Origin: Anianibacter sp965662745
Lineage (GTDB): Bacteria; Pseudomonadota; Alphaproteobacteria; Rhodobacterales; Rhodobacteraceae
NCBI GenBank assembly: GCA_965662745.1
Contig: CBFIJK010000004.1
Location: 1-64,000 of the forward strand
Reading direction: 5' to 3'
Length of the DNA stretch: 64,000 bases
The notes beneath the pieces were generated by a model that did no database searches, was not told where the DNA came from, and worked only from the letters and a program-made list of their open reading frames with translations. Positions 49,443-57,695 of this stretch are shown here, one piece after another (within the stretch, counting starts at the first letter, position 1; every line of letters begins with the position of its first letter). The translations under genes and the position numbers were made by a program.

Positions 49443-50798
49443 TTATGTCTCAGGCGGTTCGGCCGACCCGATGCGCTGCGCAATCGACGCGCTGTAGTAT
49501 TTCAGGATCGGCATCTCCCCCGGCAGAGGCGCATATCGTCCGGCCTGCTCTTTTAGGATGCGGCGCGTCAAAAGCGTGCGCAGACCATCGGCGGCAAGCG
49601 CTTTGCCCTCGTTCGACGTGATGGCCAGATACCCCGAAATCTGCGCGCCGATCTCGTCTTCGGTCTGCGCGCCGCCTGCCTCACAGAGCGCATGCGCGAC
49701 AAGCGGAACCGGCAAGACGGGAACTTCGTCGCGGATCCCCTCCATCAGCCTTGCGCCGACGTCCTTGGGTGAAGTGACACCTTCCTTCATGAGCGCCGAA
49801 AGCGGCATTGGTGCGCCGAACGACACCGCCGCCCGGCCGAACCGCATGCCACGACGCAGGATTTTCCGTACGAAAAACCTAAGCCCGAACCCAAGGGCTT
49901 GCGGGATCGAGGCCCTGAAGCGCCGCGTCCCGCCCTGCGCCGCATCTAGAAGCACCCGATCTTCCAGCACGCGGTCATAGTTCAGAGCGACCGGCACGAA
50001 GACCACGTCGCGCCCCGAATTGGCGTCATACCCGTCGAGGATATAGGACAGGAGCCCCAGCTTCGCCGCCCCGACCCGGCCATCCTGGCTAAGCCCGCCT
50101 TCGGGAAAGATCGCCTGTGTCACGCCCGCCGCTGTCGCCTGCCGGACATAGGCGGCCAGCACCCGGCGATAGAGCGCGTTGCGAGACCGGCGGCGGATGA
50201 AGAACGCGCCCATGGACCGGATGAGCGAGGAGAGAGGCCAAACCCGCGCCCATTCGCCTACCGCATAGGACAGGGCCGAGCGGGTCGCGACAAGATAGGT
50301 GACCAGCACGTAGTCCATGTTTGACCGGTGGTTCATCACGAAGATCAGCGTGGCATCGCGGTCGATGGCGGCAAAGGCTGCGGGATCGCCCTCATCCACC
50401 TCGACATCGTAGAGCGAGCGAGACAGCCAGCGCGCGGCACGCGTGGCAAAGCCGAAATAGGACGCCGGCGAAAAACGCGGCACGATCTCGCGCGCGTAAC
50501 GTTTGGTGCGCTCGAAGGCGACGCTTTCGGGGATGCCTTCTTCGGCGGCATGCTCTGTCACCGCATGCAGCACCTCTGGGTCGTAGATCACCCGCTGGAT
50601 GGTGTCGTAGCGGCGCAAGAGCTTGAAGGGCTGGATCGGGCGTTCGAGGCGCTTGTTGAGTTCACCCACCACCCGCTCTGCCCTGCGGCGCACGAACCAG
50701 CGCACGGAGGGGAAAAGGAAATGCGAGGCGAAAGTGACCGCAGCGAATCCGAGGATCAGGATCAGGAGCCAGAGGGGAAGGGACACGGACTGCAACAT
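49443..50798 (-). CDS. PlsB/PlsC-like acyltransferase (phospholipid synthesis)
   Basis: 451 residues if started at the ATG at 50798; the longer frame begins with a TTG inside a palindromic repeat and is unlikely. One or two N-terminal helices (LPLWLLILILGFAAVTFASH) anchor it. The acyltransferase core has the HX4D motif in MNHRSNMDYVLV and the glycerol-phosphate motif IFPEGGLSQDG, followed by VFVPVALNYDRV. Length and motifs fit a glycerol-3-phosphate acyltransferase (PlsB-like) rather than the short PlsC. It acylates position 1 of glycerol-3-phosphate or lysophosphatidate. Exact substrate not decided. Confidence 0.83.
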   Translation of the reverse strand: MLQSVSLPLWLLILILGFAAVTFASHFLFPSVRWFVRRRAERVVGELNKRLERPIQPFKLLRRYDTIQRVIYDPEVLHAVTEHAAEEGIPESVAFERTKRYAREIVPRFSPASYFGFATRAARWLSRSLYDVEVDEGDPAAFAAIDRDATLIFVMNHRSNMDYVLVTYLVATRSALSYAVGEWARVWPLSSLIRSMGAFFIRRRSRNALYRRVLAAYVRQATAAGVTQAIFPEGGLSQDGRVGAAKLGLLSYILDGYDANSGRDVVFVPVALNYDRVLEDRVLLDAAQGGTRRFRASIPQALGFGLRFFVRKILRRGMRFGRAAVSFGAPMPLSALMKEGVTSPKDVGARLMEGIRDEVPVLPVPLVAHALCEAGGAQTEDEIGAQISGYLAITSNEGKALAADGLRTLLTRRILKEQAGRYAPLPGEMPILKYYSASIAQRIGSAEPPET

Positions 50799-50856
50799 CC
50801 CCAAAGGAAGTGGCAGGTTTGCGAGGTTCGGTAAATCCCCTTGCGGTTTGAGTGGT

Positions 50857-50940
50857 GGTGCCGCGCCTGCGCGCGGCACCGTTGGGGGCTTTGCCCCCAA
50901 ACCCCCAGGATATTTGAAACACCAAAGAGCCGGAGGCTCG
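50857..50940. repeat. Composite palindromic intergenic element with three stem-loops
   Basis: Three hairpins in a row: GGTGCCGCGC-CTGC-GCGCGGCACC (50857-50880, perfect 10-bp stem), TTGGGGGC-TTT-GCCCCCAA (50882-50900, perfect 8-bp stem) and GAGCC-GGA-GGCTC (50927-50939). Between the last two stands ATTTGAAACACCAAAGA. I recall a similar GGGGGC...ATTTG tail from other Rhodobacteraceae intergenic regions. Only one copy was seen in this window. Confidence 0.6.
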
Positions 50941-50966
50941 GAGCGAGGTTTCTGCAGCGCGGCGAA

Positions 50967-50995
50967 TTGACAGCGGCAGGATATGTCCCTAATTC
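50967..50995 (+). promoter_or_regulatory. Candidate ecm promoter
   Basis: A perfect TTGACA (50967-50972) and TAATTC (50990-50995) are spaced 17 bases apart, 48 bases upstream of the ecm ATG. The -35 box is strong and the -10 weak. It lies just downstream of the composite palindromic element, so that element could insulate or end the divergent transcript. Confidence 0.45.
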
Positions 50996-51043
50996 GTGTT
51001 CTGGCGAAAGATTATTACCCACCGCGACTCACGGAGCCTGCCC

Positions 51044-53011
51044 ATGACCGAGACACACCGCGACCGTCCCTGGCTGTTCCGGACCTATGCGGGGCACTCG
51101 ACCGCCAAAGCGTCCAACGCCTTGTACCGCGGAAACCTTGCAAAGGGGCAGACGGGGCTTTCGGTGGCCTTCGATCTGCCGACCCAGACGGGATATGACA
51201 GCGATCATGAACTTGCGCGGGGCGAAGTCGGCAAGGTCGGTGTTCCGATCTGTCATCTTGGCGATATGCGAACACTGTTCGCAGATATTCCGCTCGACCA
51301 GATGAACACCTCGATGACGATCAACGCGACGGCGCCTTGGCTTCTGGCGCTCTACATCGCGGCGGCGGAGGAGCAAGGCGCGGATGTCTCGCAGCTGCAA
51401 GGCACGGTGCAGAACGATATCATCAAGGAATACCTGTCGCGCGGCACCTATATCTGCCCGCCGGAGCCATCCCTGCGGATGATCACCGATGTGGCCGCCT
51501 ACACGCGCCAGCATCTGCCCAAATGGAACCCGATGAACGTGTGTTCCTACCACCTGCAAGAGGCTGGCGCGACGCCCGAGCAGGAGCTGGCCTTTGCGCT
51601 CGCAACGGCAACGGCGGTGCTGGACGATCTGAAGGGCAAGGTGGATGCCGATGATTTTCCCGCCATGGTCGGGCGGATTTCGTTCTTCGTGAACGCAGGC
51701 ATCCGTTTCGTCACCGAGATGTGCAAGATGCGCGCCTTTGTCGAGCTGTGGGACGAGATCTGCCAGGAGCGCTATGGTGTCGAGGACCCGAAATTCCGGC
51801 GGTTTCGCTATGGTGTGCAGGTCAATTCGCTGGGCCTGACCGAACAGCAGCCCGAGAACAACGTCTACCGCATCCTGATCGAGATGCTGGCGGTGACCCT
51901 GTCGAAGAATGCACGCGCGCGCGCGGTGCAGCTTCCGGCGTGGAACGAGGCGCTGGGGCTGCCGCGTCCATGGGATCAGCAGTGGTCGCTGCGTATGCAG
52001 CAGATCCTCGCCTTCGAGACGGACCTCTTGGAATACGGGGATCTCTTCGACGGCAACCCGGTGGTTGATGGCAAGGTCGCCGCACTGAAAGAGGGCGCGC
52101 GCGCTGAATTGCAAACCATCGACGGAATGGGCGGCGCCGTGAAGGCTATCGAATACATGAAGTCCCGACTGGTCGAGGCGAATGCAGACCGGATTGCGCG
52201 GATCGAGGCGGGGGAAACGACCGTCGTTGGCGTCAACAAGTACGAAGCTGGCGAGCCTTCGCCCCTGACCTCTGGCCCCGAGGCGATCATGACCGTCGAT
52301 CCCGAGGTCGAGGCAGAGCAGATCGCGCGTCTCGAATCCTGGCGCACGGATCGGGACTCGGCTGCTGTCGACAAGGCGCTGACCGCGCTGCGCCACGCAG
52401 CCGCAACGGGAGAGAACATCATGCCCGCCTCAATCGCGGCGGCCAAGGCCGGCGCGACAACGGGCGAGTGGGGCGACATGGTGCGGCAGGCCTTTGGGCA
52501 GTATCGCGGGCCGACCGGCGTGTCGCGCAATCCGTCGAACCGGACCGAGGGCCTTGATGATATTCGCGCCGCCGTCGATGCGGTGTCCGACAGCCTTGGT
52601 CGTCGGCTCAAGTTTCTCGTTGGCAAACCGGGGCTCGACGGGCATTCGAATGGCGCCGAACAGATCGCCGCCCGCGCCCGCGATTGCGGAATGGAGATCG
52701 CCTATGAGGGCATCCGCCTGACCCCGTCCGAGATCGTTGCCGCTGCGCGTAGCGATGAGGCGCATGTGATCGGCCTGTCGATCCTGTCGGGCAGCCATGT
52801 GCCGTTGGTCGAGGACCTGATCGGCAAACTGCGCGCCGAAGGTCTGGGCGATATCCCGGTCGTTGTAGGGGGCATCATCCCAGAGGCGGACGCCGACCGC
52901 CTGCGCGCGATGGGCGTGGCCAAGGTCTATACGCCAAAGGATTTCGAGCTGAACCGGATCATGTTCGATATCGTCGCACTGGCCGATCCCAAGGCGGTTG
53001 CCGCCGAATAG
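51044..53011 (+). CDS. ecm: Ethylmalonyl-CoA mutase (B12-dependent)
   Basis: 655 residues from the ATG at 51044 (MTETHRDRPWLFRTYAGHST); the earlier in-frame start lacks similarity. The N-terminal acyl-CoA mutase TIM barrel has RTYAGHSTAKASNALYRGNL, GLSVAFDLPTQTGYDSDH, TSMTINATAPWLLALY; the C-terminal cobalamin domain has the DxHxxG motif in KPGLDGHSNGAEQIA plus SILSGSH and a GG pair. It converts (2R)-ethylmalonyl-CoA to (2S)-methylsuccinyl-CoA in the acetate-assimilating ethylmalonyl-CoA pathway. Closest in style to MeaA-type proteins. Needs the B12 made through cobU nearby. Confidence 0.95.
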   Translation: MTETHRDRPWLFRTYAGHSTAKASNALYRGNLAKGQTGLSVAFDLPTQTGYDSDHELARGEVGKVGVPICHLGDMRTLFADIPLDQMNTSMTINATAPWLLALYIAAAEEQGADVSQLQGTVQNDIIKEYLSRGTYICPPEPSLRMITDVAAYTRQHLPKWNPMNVCSYHLQEAGATPEQELAFALATATAVLDDLKGKVDADDFPAMVGRISFFVNAGIRFVTEMCKMRAFVELWDEICQERYGVEDPKFRRFRYGVQVNSLGLTEQQPENNVYRILIEMLAVTLSKNARARAVQLPAWNEALGLPRPWDQQWSLRMQQILAFETDLLEYGDLFDGNPVVDGKVAALKEGARAELQTIDGMGGAVKAIEYMKSRLVEANADRIARIEAGETTVVGVNKYEAGEPSPLTSGPEAIMTVDPEVEAEQIARLESWRTDRDSAAVDKALTALRHAAATGENIMPASIAAAKAGATTGEWGDMVRQAFGQYRGPTGVSRNPSNRTEGLDDIRAAVDAVSDSLGRRLKFLVGKPGLDGHSNGAEQIAARARDCGMEIAYEGIRLTPSEIVAAARSDEAHVIGLSILSGSHVPLVEDLIGKLRAEGLGDIPVVVGGIIPEADADRLRAMGVAKVYTPKDFELNRIMFDIVALADPKAVAAE

Positions 53012-53048
53012 GCTGGCCAGTGCGGAAAGCCCCGCTAGGTCACGCGGC

Positions 53049-53588
53049 ATGAAATGGATCATCGCCCTGCTTTTGATGCTGCCCGCGCAGCTTGCCGCCG
53101 CGAATGACTGGGACGCGCTGGATCAGCCGGGCGCAATGGCGATCATGCGCCACGCGCTTGCCCCCGGCACCGGCGATCCTACCAGTTTCGAGATCGACGA
53201 TTGCAGCACGCAACGAAACCTCAATGATCGCGGACGCGCGCAGGCGCGGGCCATCGGCGCTGCGTTTCGCGAACGAGGCATGGACTTTGACCAAGTAATG
53301 ACGAGCCAATGGTGCCGGTCGCGCGAGACGGCAGAACTGTTGAATCTCGGCCCGGTGATCGAAGCGCCGGCGCTGAATTCCTTTTTCCGCGATTTCTCGA
53401 CACGCGATGCGCAGACGGCGGCACTAAGGGACCTTATCGCAAACGCGGGTGCGCCGCTGATGATGGTCAGCCACCAGGTGAATATCTCGGCCCTCACGGG
53501 CGAAGGCACGCGGTCGGGCGAGGTCATCGTATTCCGACTGAATGGAGACGAGGCCAAGATCCTTGGCCGCATCCAGATCGATCCCTGA
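53049..53588 (+). CDS. Periplasmic histidine phosphatase
   Basis: 179 residues from the ATG at 53049, which opens a signal peptide (MKWIIALLLMLPAQLAAAN). The histidine phosphatase fold is shown by AIMRHALAPGTGDP (RHA in place of the common RHG), TQRNLNDRGRAQARAIGAAF, TSQWCRSRETAELL and the second His in MMVSHQVNISALTG. Periplasmic members dephosphorylate unknown small substrates. The gene starts 37 bases after ecm on the same strand. The substrate and any link to ecm are not evident. Confidence 0.82.
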   Translation: MKWIIALLLMLPAQLAAANDWDALDQPGAMAIMRHALAPGTGDPTSFEIDDCSTQRNLNDRGRAQARAIGAAFRERGMDFDQVMTSQWCRSRETAELLNLGPVIEAPALNSFFRDFSTRDAQTAALRDLIANAGAPLMMVSHQVNISALTGEGTRSGEVIVFRLNGDEAKILGRIQIDP

Positions 53589-53614
53589 TGGCGGCGCCCA
53601 ATCCGTTCGTCTAG

Positions 53615-53626
53615 GTTTGCGCAAAC
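53615..53626. promoter_or_regulatory. 12-bp palindrome upstream of deoD, LacI-family-like operator
   Basis: GTTTGCGCAAAC is a perfect 12-base palindrome with a central CG, the shape of many LacI-family (GalR/PurR-like) operators. It sits 21 bases before the deoD ATG, overlapping the likely transcription start or leader. No LacI-type gene is present in the window. Confidence 0.4.
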
Positions 53627-53647
53627 GCACAGCAGGAAGGTCCCGCA

Positions 53648-54352
53648 ATGAGCATCCATATCGGCGCGAAACCCGGCGAGATTGCCGAAACCGTTCTGAT
53701 GCCCGGCGATCCATATCGCGCGAAATGGGCAGCCGAGACGTTCCTTGAAAATCCGGTCTGCATCAACGAAGTGCGCGGGATGCTGGGCTTTACCGGTGCG
53801 TGGAAGGGCAACAAGGTCACGATCCACGGGTCGGGGATGGGGATGCCGTCGCTGTCGATCTACGCGAACGAGTTGATCAAGGACTATGGCGCAAAGACGC
53901 TGATCCGCATCGGATCCTGCGGGGCGATGCAGGAACGGGTGGGTATCCGCGATGTTATCCTCGCCATGACTGCATCCACCCTGTCGACGCCGTCTTCCGG
54001 CATTTTCCGGGAACTGAATTTCGCCCCGTCCGCCGATTGGACGCTCTTGCGGGCTGCCGTGGCCGCCGCAGAGGGCAAAGACGCAACGCTGCATGTGGGC
54101 GGCATCTATTCGTCGGATGTCTTCTATGACGAACGGCCCGATCTGAACGATCAGATGACGCGCCACGGCATCCTCGCGGTCGAGATGGAAACAGCAGAGC
54201 TGTATATCCTCGCCGCTCGGCACAATGTGCGTGCATTGTCGGTGCTCACGGTATCGGACCACCTCTTGACGCATGAGGCGCTGCCTTCAGAAGACCGCGA
54301 AAAATCCTTTGGCGACATGGTCGAAATCGCGCTGGAGGCCGCGTTCGCCTGA
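53648..54352 (+). CDS. deoD: Purine nucleoside phosphorylase, DeoD type
   Basis: 234 residues of the hexameric PNP_UDP_1 class, unlike the trimeric enzyme at 43.5 kb. Marks: MSIHIGAKPGEIAETVLMPGDPYRAKW (start portion), INEVRGMLGFTGAW, RIGSCGAMQERVGIRDV and AVEMETAELY near the base site, ending in SDHLLTHEALPSEDR-type wording (starting SDHLLTHEALP). It splits purine (deoxy)nucleosides with phosphate. An AGGAAGG site precedes the ATG. A LacI-like palindrome lies just upstream. Two different PNPs in one window are notable. Confidence 0.94.
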   Translation: MSIHIGAKPGEIAETVLMPGDPYRAKWAAETFLENPVCINEVRGMLGFTGAWKGNKVTIHGSGMGMPSLSIYANELIKDYGAKTLIRIGSCGAMQERVGIRDVILAMTASTLSTPSSGIFRELNFAPSADWTLLRAAVAAAEGKDATLHVGGIYSSDVFYDERPDLNDQMTRHGILAVEMETAELYILAARHNVRALSVLTVSDHLLTHEALPSEDREKSFGDMVEIALEAAFA

Positions 54353-54360
54353 CCGCGTCT

Positions 54361-55203
54361 TCACGTCCCGTGGCTGCGCGAATAGGCGGATGGGTCCGGA
54401 GATGTCCACCCGGCCAGCGCCCCGCCCTCGGGCGCAAAAACCTCGACCCGCAGTGGGTAGCAGGGCGCGGTATCGCTGGAATGTTCATCCCCGCAATCCC
54501 CGCCGGGACAGGCGCTGAGCGCGCCGAGAAGATCGATCTCGGCGAAGAACTCGATGTAATCACCGGGGCGCACCGGGGACGCCTTCATGAAATACTGCCC
54601 GGTGTCGCGCGTGAATCCGGTGCACATGAAGACGTTCAACACGTCATGAACCAGCGCCTCGGCCTCGGGCAGGGGCAATCCGGTCTCGGCATGTACCGCG
54701 CGAGTCAGGTTCGAATGGCAGCAATGGTGATATTCGCCCCCTGCCAACAGACGATGGGTGTAGGGATCGCAACGGGTGCCGATCACGTCATGCACCGAGC
54801 CTCCATGTTCGTCGATCCCGTACCAGCCCAGTGTATCGGCAGTAACCGTCGCCATGGGTCGCAGGCTGGGAAAGGACGACCACAGGCGATCGCCGGTCGT
54901 CACATGCGTGCCATGAAGTGCGCGGGTCTTGCCGGAATAGAACCGCTCGGACAGGTCCTGAGCGTTCCAGAGATTGAGATCACCGACCTGCGGGCCATCG
55001 ACGCTGCTGATGCGAAAGAAGTGCCCGGCAGGCACATGAAAGCTACGCGCATCGCGGGGTGGGACGGTGACAGTATCGGACAGCTTGGCCGTCTGACGCG
55101 CCCGGTCGTAAAGCGGCAGATCAGGCACGGGCAGCGTGTCCACAGGATAGCAGATTACCGGCGGAATGGCGCGGCGGGCGGCGGCATCGGCAGGTTCGCT
55201 CAT
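54361..55203 (-). CDS. DUF1989 (urea-carboxylase-associated) family protein
   Basis: 280 residues from the ATG at 55203, which overlaps the small upstream gene's stop (ATGA). DUF1989 marks: VPAGHFFRISSVDGPQVGDLNLWN, the middle CDPYTHRLLAGGEYHHCCHSNLTRA with two cysteines and histidines, and NVFMCTGFTRDTGQYFMK, then DYIEFFAEIDLLGALSACPGGD. These proteins accompany urea carboxylase in some bacteria, but no urea carboxylase is here. Function is unknown; a role in nitrogen metabolism is suggested only by name. Confidence 0.83.
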   Translation of the reverse strand: MSEPADAAARRAIPPVICYPVDTLPVPDLPLYDRARQTAKLSDTVTVPPRDARSFHVPAGHFFRISSVDGPQVGDLNLWNAQDLSERFYSGKTRALHGTHVTTGDRLWSSFPSLRPMATVTADTLGWYGIDEHGGSVHDVIGTRCDPYTHRLLAGGEYHHCCHSNLTRAVHAETGLPLPEAEALVHDVLNVFMCTGFTRDTGQYFMKASPVRPGDYIEFFAEIDLLGALSACPGGDCGDEHSSDTAPCYPLRVEVFAPEGGALAGWTSPDPSAYSRSHGT

Positions 55204-55406
55204 TTCAGCCCCTTCGTCGGGTGCAAGCAGGTTTTCGGCGGGCCCTTCTCGACCAGCGTTTCGGCCCCGCACGCGGCGCAATGGTAGAACATCTTGCCGT
55301 CTTTTGCGCGGCTGCGGTCCTGACGCCAACGGCAGAGGCGGGTCGTCCTGTTGCCGAAGATCAAGAGCAGGATGAAGGCTGTAACAAGGCCGACGAGCAG
55401 CAGCAT
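55200..55406 (-). CDS. Small membrane-anchored zinc-ribbon-like protein
   Basis: 68 residues from the ATG at 55406, four bases after the creD stop on the same strand. One N-terminal hydrophobic helix (MLLLVGLVTAFILLLIFGN), then a basic stretch (RLCRWRQDRSRAKDG), and FYHCAACGAETLVEKGPPKTCLH, with CxxC and a later single Cys that could make a zinc-binding site. Its stop overlaps the DUF1989 start. I do not recognise a named family, but the coupling to both neighbours and its sensible domain layout suggest a real gene. Confidence 0.65.
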   Translation of the reverse strand: MLLLVGLVTAFILLLIFGNRTTRLCRWRQDRSRAKDGKMFYHCAACGAETLVEKGPPKTCLHPTKGLK

Positions 55407-55410
55407 CGCG

Positions 55411-56826
55411 TTAACCGGGTTTGACCCCGGGCGGATTTTCCGTCCCGTCTGGACTCTCCCCCGCGGGCGCAGCAGCCTTGCGACCGAACAGACCCTTACC
55501 CTCGCCGCCCGCGTACCAATCCTCGTTCCGCGTCGCATACATTGTCGCGGCGATGGCGACGAAGGCAAGCGTGGATCCGGCCAGAAGTGCATAATCGGCA
55601 GAGCGCAGGATCAGATACAGAACGGCGTAGATCGCGATCAGCATCGCCGACAGCACCCATGTGCGCTTGCCCAGCTTCAGGCTGAGAAGCCCGAACATCG
55701 TGATCAGCCCGATCGTCGCGGCACTTGCCAGACCATAAGCCGCGCCAAAGCCGATCTGTTCGGCATAGGCGACCATGAGCAGCACAAAGGTCGATTGCGA
55801 CAGACCGATCAGGATGTATTGCACCGGATGTGCAGGCTTGTCCTGCCGGTTCTCTATCAGAAGGACGGTCAGGAAGGTCAGCGCGATGAAAAGGATGCCA
55901 TAGCGTGCGGCGCGATAGGCCTTCTGGTAGAAATCGTTGGGCCGGATGAATTCCACGCCGAATGCCGTGCCGCGCGCCTCGGTCTCGTAGCGGTCGCGCG
56001 AGATCTGCGGCAGGTTGCGGGCGAGATGCGGGATGCTCCATGTTGCGGTAAAGCCGTCATCGGTGATCTCGGACCCGTCAGGCAGGAACGCGCCGGTAAA
56101 GCTGGGATGCGGCCAGTCGCTGGTCATCGTGACGGTCGAGGATCGCCCAACCGGCGCGACAAAGAAGGATTCCGCTCCATTGGTAGGCATCGTCAGCCGA
56201 AAGCTGTCCACGTCTCGCGGATCACCCGTTTCCGCGAATATGCCGCCCGCATCGCGGTCTCCGGGCACGGGTTCCAGCGCAAGCGGCCGGTCATTGGCCA
56301 TTAGAACCGTCTCGCCCCGAAGCGCGCGGTTGGACCCAAGGCCAAGCTGCCAGTAAGCGTCTGTCCACTGGATGCTTTCGCCGTCGTTCAGCCAGCGCAC
56401 GGCCTCATCAAGATCGAAGCGCGCTTCGATCTCTACATCGGCGGTGTAGACCGGCACGACGAAGATGCCGCGCCGCCGTTCTTCGGTCTGGGTCGCGACG
56501 CTGGCGTTGAATTGATCGGGAAAGACGTAGATCGGCGACTTGCGGCCCGTCTCTGTCACCTCGACCGTCTCGACCCGCGTCTCACCCGTCACCGGGTCAA
56601 CCGTCTCGCGCCGTTCCTGCCGGGATACCGGCCCCTCGACGGGCAGCACCAGATAGGGCCCCGCAAGGCTTTGCACCCCGCCCCAATTGCGTCCGACCTC
56701 GCGCACGGCGTCTTGCGAATAATCCGCGCGGCTTTCGACGACCGCGCCCGCGAAGAACAGCGGAACAAACATCAGAAGGGCCACAAGGCCGACGATGAAA
56801 AACCTTGTACCTGCGCTGCGGATCAT
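55411..56826 (-). CDS. creD: CreD-family inner-membrane protein
   Basis: 471 residues from the ATG at 56826, with GAGGG five bases upstream (a TTG four codons earlier is in frame). N-terminal helix (FFIVGLVALLMFVPLFFAG), a long periplasmic part with VGRNWGGVQSLAGPYLVLPVEGP and SDWPHPSFTGAFLPDGSEI, then four or five helices near the C-terminus with FLTVLLIENRQDKPAHPVQYILIGLSQ-type wording (starting FLTVLLIENRQDK). CreD is induced by CreBC in Enterobacteria and protects against envelope stress; that regulator is absent here. Begins after the sdhB terminator. Confidence 0.92.
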   Translation of the reverse strand: MIRSAGTRFFIVGLVALLMFVPLFFAGAVVESRADYSQDAVREVGRNWGGVQSLAGPYLVLPVEGPVSRQERRETVDPVTGETRVETVEVTETGRKSPIYVFPDQFNASVATQTEERRRGIFVVPVYTADVEIEARFDLDEAVRWLNDGESIQWTDAYWQLGLGSNRALRGETVLMANDRPLALEPVPGDRDAGGIFAETGDPRDVDSFRLTMPTNGAESFFVAPVGRSSTVTMTSDWPHPSFTGAFLPDGSEITDDGFTATWSIPHLARNLPQISRDRYETEARGTAFGVEFIRPNDFYQKAYRAARYGILFIALTFLTVLLIENRQDKPAHPVQYILIGLSQSTFVLLMVAYAEQIGFGAAYGLASAATIGLITMFGLLSLKLGKRTWVLSAMLIAIYAVLYLILRSADYALLAGSTLAFVAIAATMYATRNEDWYAGGEGKGLFGRKAAAPAGESPDGTENPPGVKPG

Positions 56827-56841
56827 AAGAGCCCTCAAACG

Positions 56842-56872
56842 AAAAACGCGCCGGAAGCGTAGTCCGGCGCGT
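56842..56872 (-). terminator. Rho-independent terminator of the sdh operon
   Basis: ACGCGCCGGA (56846-56855) and TCCGGCGCGT (56863-56872) form a perfect 10-bp stem around a seven-base loop. On the minus strand it begins 27 bases after the sdhB stop and is followed by TTTTCGTTT. creD starts 16 bases beyond, so some readthrough into creD is possible. Confidence 0.85.
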
Positions 56873-56898
56873 CAGGATAGTTAAATGCGAAAGATCAC

Positions 56899-57678
56899 TC
56901 AGACCGCGCGTTCGACCATCATTTTTTTGATCTCGGCGATTGCCTTCGCGGGGTTCAGACCCTTGGGGCAGGTCTTGGTGCAGTTCATGATCGTGTGGCA
57001 ACGATACAGCTTGAACGGATCTTCCAGATCATCAAGCCGTTCGCCCGTCGCTTCATCGCGGCTGTCGATAATCCAGCGATACGCATGCAGCAAAGCCGCC
57101 GGGCCGAGGTACTTGTCGCCGTTCCACCAATAGGACGGGCAGGCCGTCGAACAGGACGCACACATCACGCATTCATAAAGCCCGTCGAGCTTCTCGCGAT
57201 CCTCGATGGACTGCTTCCACTCTTTTTCGGGGCGCTGGGTCTTGGTTTCCAGCCATGGCATGATCGCCGCGTGCTGCGCATAGAAATGGGTCAGATCGGG
57301 GATCAAATCCTTGACCACCGGCATATGCGGCAGCGGATAGATCTTCACGTCACCCTTCACCTCATCCATGCCCTTGAGGCAGGCGAGCGTATTGGTGCCG
57401 TCGATATTCATAGCGCAGGACCCGCAGATGCCTTCGCGGCAGGACCGTCGGAAGGTGAGCGTCGGGTCAATCTCGTTCTTGATCTTGATGAGAGCGTCCA
57501 GAATCATCGGCCCGCAGGTGTCGAGGTCGACGAAATAGGTGTCGACACGCGGGTTGTCGCTGGTGTCCGGATCAAAGCGGTAGACCTGGAATTTCCGGAC
57601 ATTCGTGGCGCCTTCGGGCTTGGGCCAGGTCTTGCCGGTGCGAACCTTCGAGTTCTTGGGAAGGGTGAATTGAACCAT
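56899..57678 (-). CDS. sdhB: Succinate dehydrogenase iron-sulfur subunit
   Basis: 259 residues, complex II electron-transfer subunit carrying three Fe-S clusters. The [2Fe-2S] ligands are in CREGICGSCAMNIDG plus a following NTLACL; the [4Fe-4S] and [3Fe-4S] ligands are in CVMCASCSTACPSYWW and CHTIMNCTKTCPKGLNP. Passes electrons from SdhA's FAD to quinone in SdhCD. Last gene of the sdhC-sdhD-sdhA-lipoprotein-sdhB set. A good hairpin terminator follows. Confidence 0.98.
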   Translation of the reverse strand: MVQFTLPKNSKVRTGKTWPKPEGATNVRKFQVYRFDPDTSDNPRVDTYFVDLDTCGPMILDALIKIKNEIDPTLTFRRSCREGICGSCAMNIDGTNTLACLKGMDEVKGDVKIYPLPHMPVVKDLIPDLTHFYAQHAAIMPWLETKTQRPEKEWKQSIEDREKLDGLYECVMCASCSTACPSYWWNGDKYLGPAALLHAYRWIIDSRDEATGERLDDLEDPFKLYRCHTIMNCTKTCPKGLNPAKAIAEIKKMMVERAV

Positions 57679-57695
57679 TCTTTACTCCTCTCGCT

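Noticed and set aside
50799..50900. N-terminal extension of the acyltransferase from a TTG at 50900
   Set aside because: The extension is a translation of the palindromic element, Pro/Ala-rich without similarity, so the ATG at 50798 is preferred.
50799..51043. Cobalamin riboswitch before ecm
   Set aside because: The hairpins there are simple perfect stems with short loops and there is no recognisable B12 box; they fit terminator or repeat elements better.
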